NCBI GenBank assembly: GCA_946478895.1
Contig: CAMLDY010000032.1
Location: 1-25,771, forward strand
Direction: 5' to 3'
DNA: 25,771 bases
Origin: an uncultured Gemmatimonadota bacterium
GTDB lineage: Bacteria > Gemmatimonadota > Gemmatimonadetes > Gemmatimonadales > Gemmatimonadaceae
This document shows, piece by piece, positions 23,672-25,771 of the stretch. A model generated the notes under the pieces. That model saw only the letters and a list, made by a program, of their open reading frames with translations. It was not told where the DNA came from and did not search any database. The stretch's first letter is position 1. The number at the start of each line of letters is the position of its first letter. The position numbers and the translations under genes are program-made.

Positions 23672-24367
23672 ATGCGCTATTCCCTGACCACTCTGCTGGT
23701 CGCGTTCGCAGCGGGCGCGTGTGCCAGCGCAACCGCAAACCAGACCGCCAGCACCAACAGCAACCTCCAGGTTCCGGTCACGCCAACCGTTAGCCGCGAG
23801 ATCGACCCCGTTTACGTCGAAAAAGCGCGCGCTGACAGCATCCGGCATCCTTACACCCAGGCCGACGTCGATTTCATGACCCACATGATCGGCCACCACG
23901 CGCAGGCCATCGCCATGGCGCGCTGGGCGCCGACCCACGGCGCGAGTCCAGCGGTGCAGCGACTCGCCAGCCGCATCATCAACGCCCAGGTCGATGAGAT
24001 CGCGACCATGCAGAACTGGCTGCGCGACCGCCTCAAGCCCGTCCCCGACGCAACACCGATGGGGCTCAAGATGGACATGGGTGGCATGGAGCACATGATG
24101 CTGATGCCGGGCATGCTCACCGCTGAGCAGATGAAAGAGCTCGACGCCGCGCGCGGTCCCGATTTCGACCGGCTCTTTCTCACCGACATGATTCAGCACC
24201 ATCGCGGCGCTGTGTCGATGGTCAGCAAATTGTTCAACTCCTACGGCGCCGGTCAGGACGAGATCGTTTTCAAGTTTGCGTCGGACGTAAATGTCGATCA
24301 GACCACCGAGATCGCGCGCATGGAGAAAATGCTCGCCGGGCTCACCCTCGGCATCACCGTGGAGTAG
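23672..24367 (+). CDS. DUF305 lipoprotein, Met/His-rich
   Basis: A 231-residue protein from ATG 23672; an alternative GTG lies six codons upstream at 23654, but it is close to a TATGATATAG sequence that may be a -10. Signal peptide with an AGAC lipobox (Cys 17), then two DUF305 repeats: DVDFMTHMIGHHAQAIAMA and DRLFLTDMIQHHRGAVSMV, each with the H-H pair of the family. Between them a Met-rich stretch KMDMGGMEHMMLMPGML is likely to bind copper or another soft metal; CopM of Synechocystis is a DUF305 copper-binding protein. It is followed 58 bp on by the LVIVD gene in the same direction. Confidence 0.9.
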   Translation: MRYSLTTLLVAFAAGACASATANQTASTNSNLQVPVTPTVSREIDPVYVEKARADSIRHPYTQADVDFMTHMIGHHAQAIAMARWAPTHGASPAVQRLASRIINAQVDEIATMQNWLRDRLKPVPDATPMGLKMDMGGMEHMMLMPGMLTAEQMKELDAARGPDFDRLFLTDMIQHHRGAVSMVSKLFNSYGAGQDEIVFKFASDVNVDQTTEIARMEKMLAGLTLGITVE

Positions 24368-24425
24368 TCGTAGTTTCTCGCGTCACAGTTCCTTTTCCCT
24401 TTTTTCGTCCCCAGAGGAAATCAAC

Positions 24426-25771
24426 ATGTCAGCCGAGTATCGCTCACCCGCGCGATTGACAGCGCGTCTGATGTCGCTGTCGCTCGCTCTCGGACTCTTT
24501 TCCGCCGCGGCGTGCGCGCCCGCCATCTCGACGTCGGGAGTGTCGCCCGCCGCCGCCAGCAATAACATGTCGCCCGGCGAACCGATGCCGGACCCGCGCG
24601 TCGGCCTCCGCGCCGGCAAGTATGACGCGGCCACTGCGTCGTGGAACATGCGCCTGCTGTCGACGAATCCCTCGCAGGGCAAGTTCGAGGGCGTGACCAA
24701 CTCGGATCTCGCGTTCATCGGGCCCTACGCGATCCAGGGCAACTACAACGGCTACCAGGTCTGGGACATCAGCAATCCGACCGCGGTGACCCTCAAGACG
24801 TCGTACTTCTGTCCCGCATCGCAGAGCGATGTCTCGGTCTACAGGAATCTTCTTTTCGTCTCTGGTGAAGGCACGAGTGGCCGGCTGGACTGCGGCGCCG
24901 AGGGCGTAAAGGAGCCGGTCAGCAAGGAAAGGCTGCGCGGCCTACGCATCTTCGACATCAGCGACATCAATAATCCGAAGTACATCGGAAACGTTCAGAC
25001 CTGCCGTGGCTCGCACACCCACACGCTGCTGGTCGATCCGAAGGATCAGGAAAACGTCTACGTCTACATCTCGGGCTCGGCGGGCGTGCGCTCCAACGAG
25101 GAGCTCGCGGGCTGCTCGAAGCTCACCCCGGATCAGGATCCGAACTCGTCGCTGTTCCGAATCGAGGTCATCAAGGTTCCGCTCGCGCATCCCGAGCAGG
25201 CCGCGATCGTCAGCTCACCGCGCATCTTCAACAACCTGACGGCGCCGGCGAGACACGGTGAGACCCCGGAAGACCTCGCCGCACAGCAGAAGGCGCTCGC
25301 CGAAGCGAAGGCGCGCGGCCAGTACACCGCCGTGATTTTTGGCAGCGAGCGTCCACTTCCGGCGCGCATGACCGATCCGATGCTCGACAGCATCGTCAAG
25401 GCGAGAGGTGGGACAGGCGCACCGACGGCCGCGGACAGCGCAGCTTTGCGCGCGGCGCTTCCCGGCATCATCGACCGCATGATCGGCCAGCAACCGGCCG
25501 GCAATGGTCCGCGCCCGGGCCCGACCCAGTGCCACGACATCACCGTCTATCCGGCGATCGGTCTCGCCGGCGGTGCGTGTGAGGGCTACGGCTTCCTGCT
25601 CGACATTCGTAATCCGGCGAATCCGGTGCGCGTTGCGGCAGTCGCCGACTCGAATTTCTCATACTGGCACTCTGCGACTTTCAACAACGACGGAACCAAG
25701 ATTCTCTTCTCAGACGAGTGGGGCGGCGGCGGACAGCCGAAGTGCCGCGCCACCGATCCGCGCGATTGGGG
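24426..25771 (+). CDS. LVIVD-repeat secreted lipoprotein, C-terminus cut by window edge
   Basis: Open from ATG 24426 to the window end (448 codons). AGAGGA 24413-24418 is a good ribosome binding site. The signal peptide ends in SAAAC (lipid Cys 30). Blocks reading VWDISNPTAV, LRIFDISDINNPKYIGNV and GFLLDIRNPANPVRVAAV are LVIVD-type repeats, which build a beta-propeller. A helical insertion of about 120 residues (about 290-350) with Ala/Glu-rich sequence is unusual. Several Cys suggest disulfides. With its DUF305 neighbour it may form an envelope metal-related pair; this is inferred. The C-terminal part is not in the window. Confidence 0.85.
   Translation, partial: MSAEYRSPARLTARLMSLSLALGLFSAAACAPAISTSGVSPAAASNNMSPGEPMPDPRVGLRAGKYDAATASWNMRLLSTNPSQGKFEGVTNSDLAFIGPYAIQGNYNGYQVWDISNPTAVTLKTSYFCPASQSDVSVYRNLLFVSGEGTSGRLDCGAEGVKEPVSKERLRGLRIFDISDINNPKYIGNVQTCRGSHTHTLLVDPKDQENVYVYISGSAGVRSNEELAGCSKLTPDQDPNSSLFRIEVIKVPLAHPEQAAIVSSPRIFNNLTAPARHGETPEDLAAQQKALAEAKARGQYTAVIFGSERPLPARMTDPMLDSIVKARGGTGAPTAADSAALRAALPGIIDRMIGQQPAGNGPRPGPTQCHDITVYPAIGLAGGACEGYGFLLDIRNPANPVRVAAVADSNFSYWHSATFNNDGTKILFSDEWGGGGQPKCRATDPRDW

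Noticed and set aside
24391..24406. T-rich run after DUF305 as terminator
   Set aside because: No stem precedes the T-run; the next gene follows closely in the same direction.

Overview
The window is a high-GC, gene-dense bacterial chromosome segment. Gene content points to Gemmatimonadota, with Acidobacteriota as a weaker alternative; this is inferred from gene families, not from a marker gene. The clues are a MoxR/DUF58/BatA-type operon ending in DUF4159, lipoproteins with a Ser-Asp-(Ser/Asn)-x-(T)GP start after the lipid Cys, a Tat-exported TldD, a Pseudomonas-order LigD next to Ku, and DUF305 and LVIVD-type secreted proteins. No rRNA, tRNA, CRISPR array, phage gene or transposase gene was seen.

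Layout. Bases 1-6465 (minus strand) form a tightly overlapping operon: moxR, DUF58, a BatA-like VWA protein, a large DUF4175-like membrane protein, DUF4159, and a membrane-anchored protein that runs off the left edge. Bases 6573-9604 (plus) hold a translationally coupled tldD-tldE (pmbA) pair in which only TldD has a twin-arginine signal. Bases 9622-11236 are the most unusual stretch. They contain two full-length copies (129 bp each) and one solo arm of an imperfect palindromic element beginning ACTGAAGA and ending TCTTCAGT. One copy is flanked by a 6-bp direct repeat like a target-site duplication. Among the copies lie trhA (hemolysin III family) and a two-gene operon of paralogous 57- and 60-residue single-pass membrane proteins. 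Bases 11335-13926 (plus) hold lemA, a DUF2207 membrane protein whose signal peptide seems to start at a non-standard ATC codon, and a coupled 95-residue unknown.

Bases 14077-17486 carry three lipoproteins (one with a BIG2 Ig-like domain, a polyproline linker and a lyase-like jelly-roll region) and a 154-residue unknown. Bases 17487-23556 form an NHEJ island: ligD followed by a small Ser/Thr kinase on the minus strand, divergent from ku, a DUF72 gene overlapping ku, and an endonuclease/exonuclease/phosphatase lipoprotein. Bases 23672-25771 hold a Met/His-rich DUF305 lipoprotein and a partial LVIVD-repeat lipoprotein cut by the right edge.

How it fits together: much of the window serves the envelope (chaperone/VWA system, lipoproteins, Tat cargo, LemA/DUF2207, TrhA), with a self-contained double-strand-break repair module. 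The best candidate for something undescribed is the palindromic element family and the small membrane-protein pair it surrounds. Two G-quadruplex-capable C-rich tracts, upstream of DUF58 and directly upstream of ku, share the same irregular heptamer composition.
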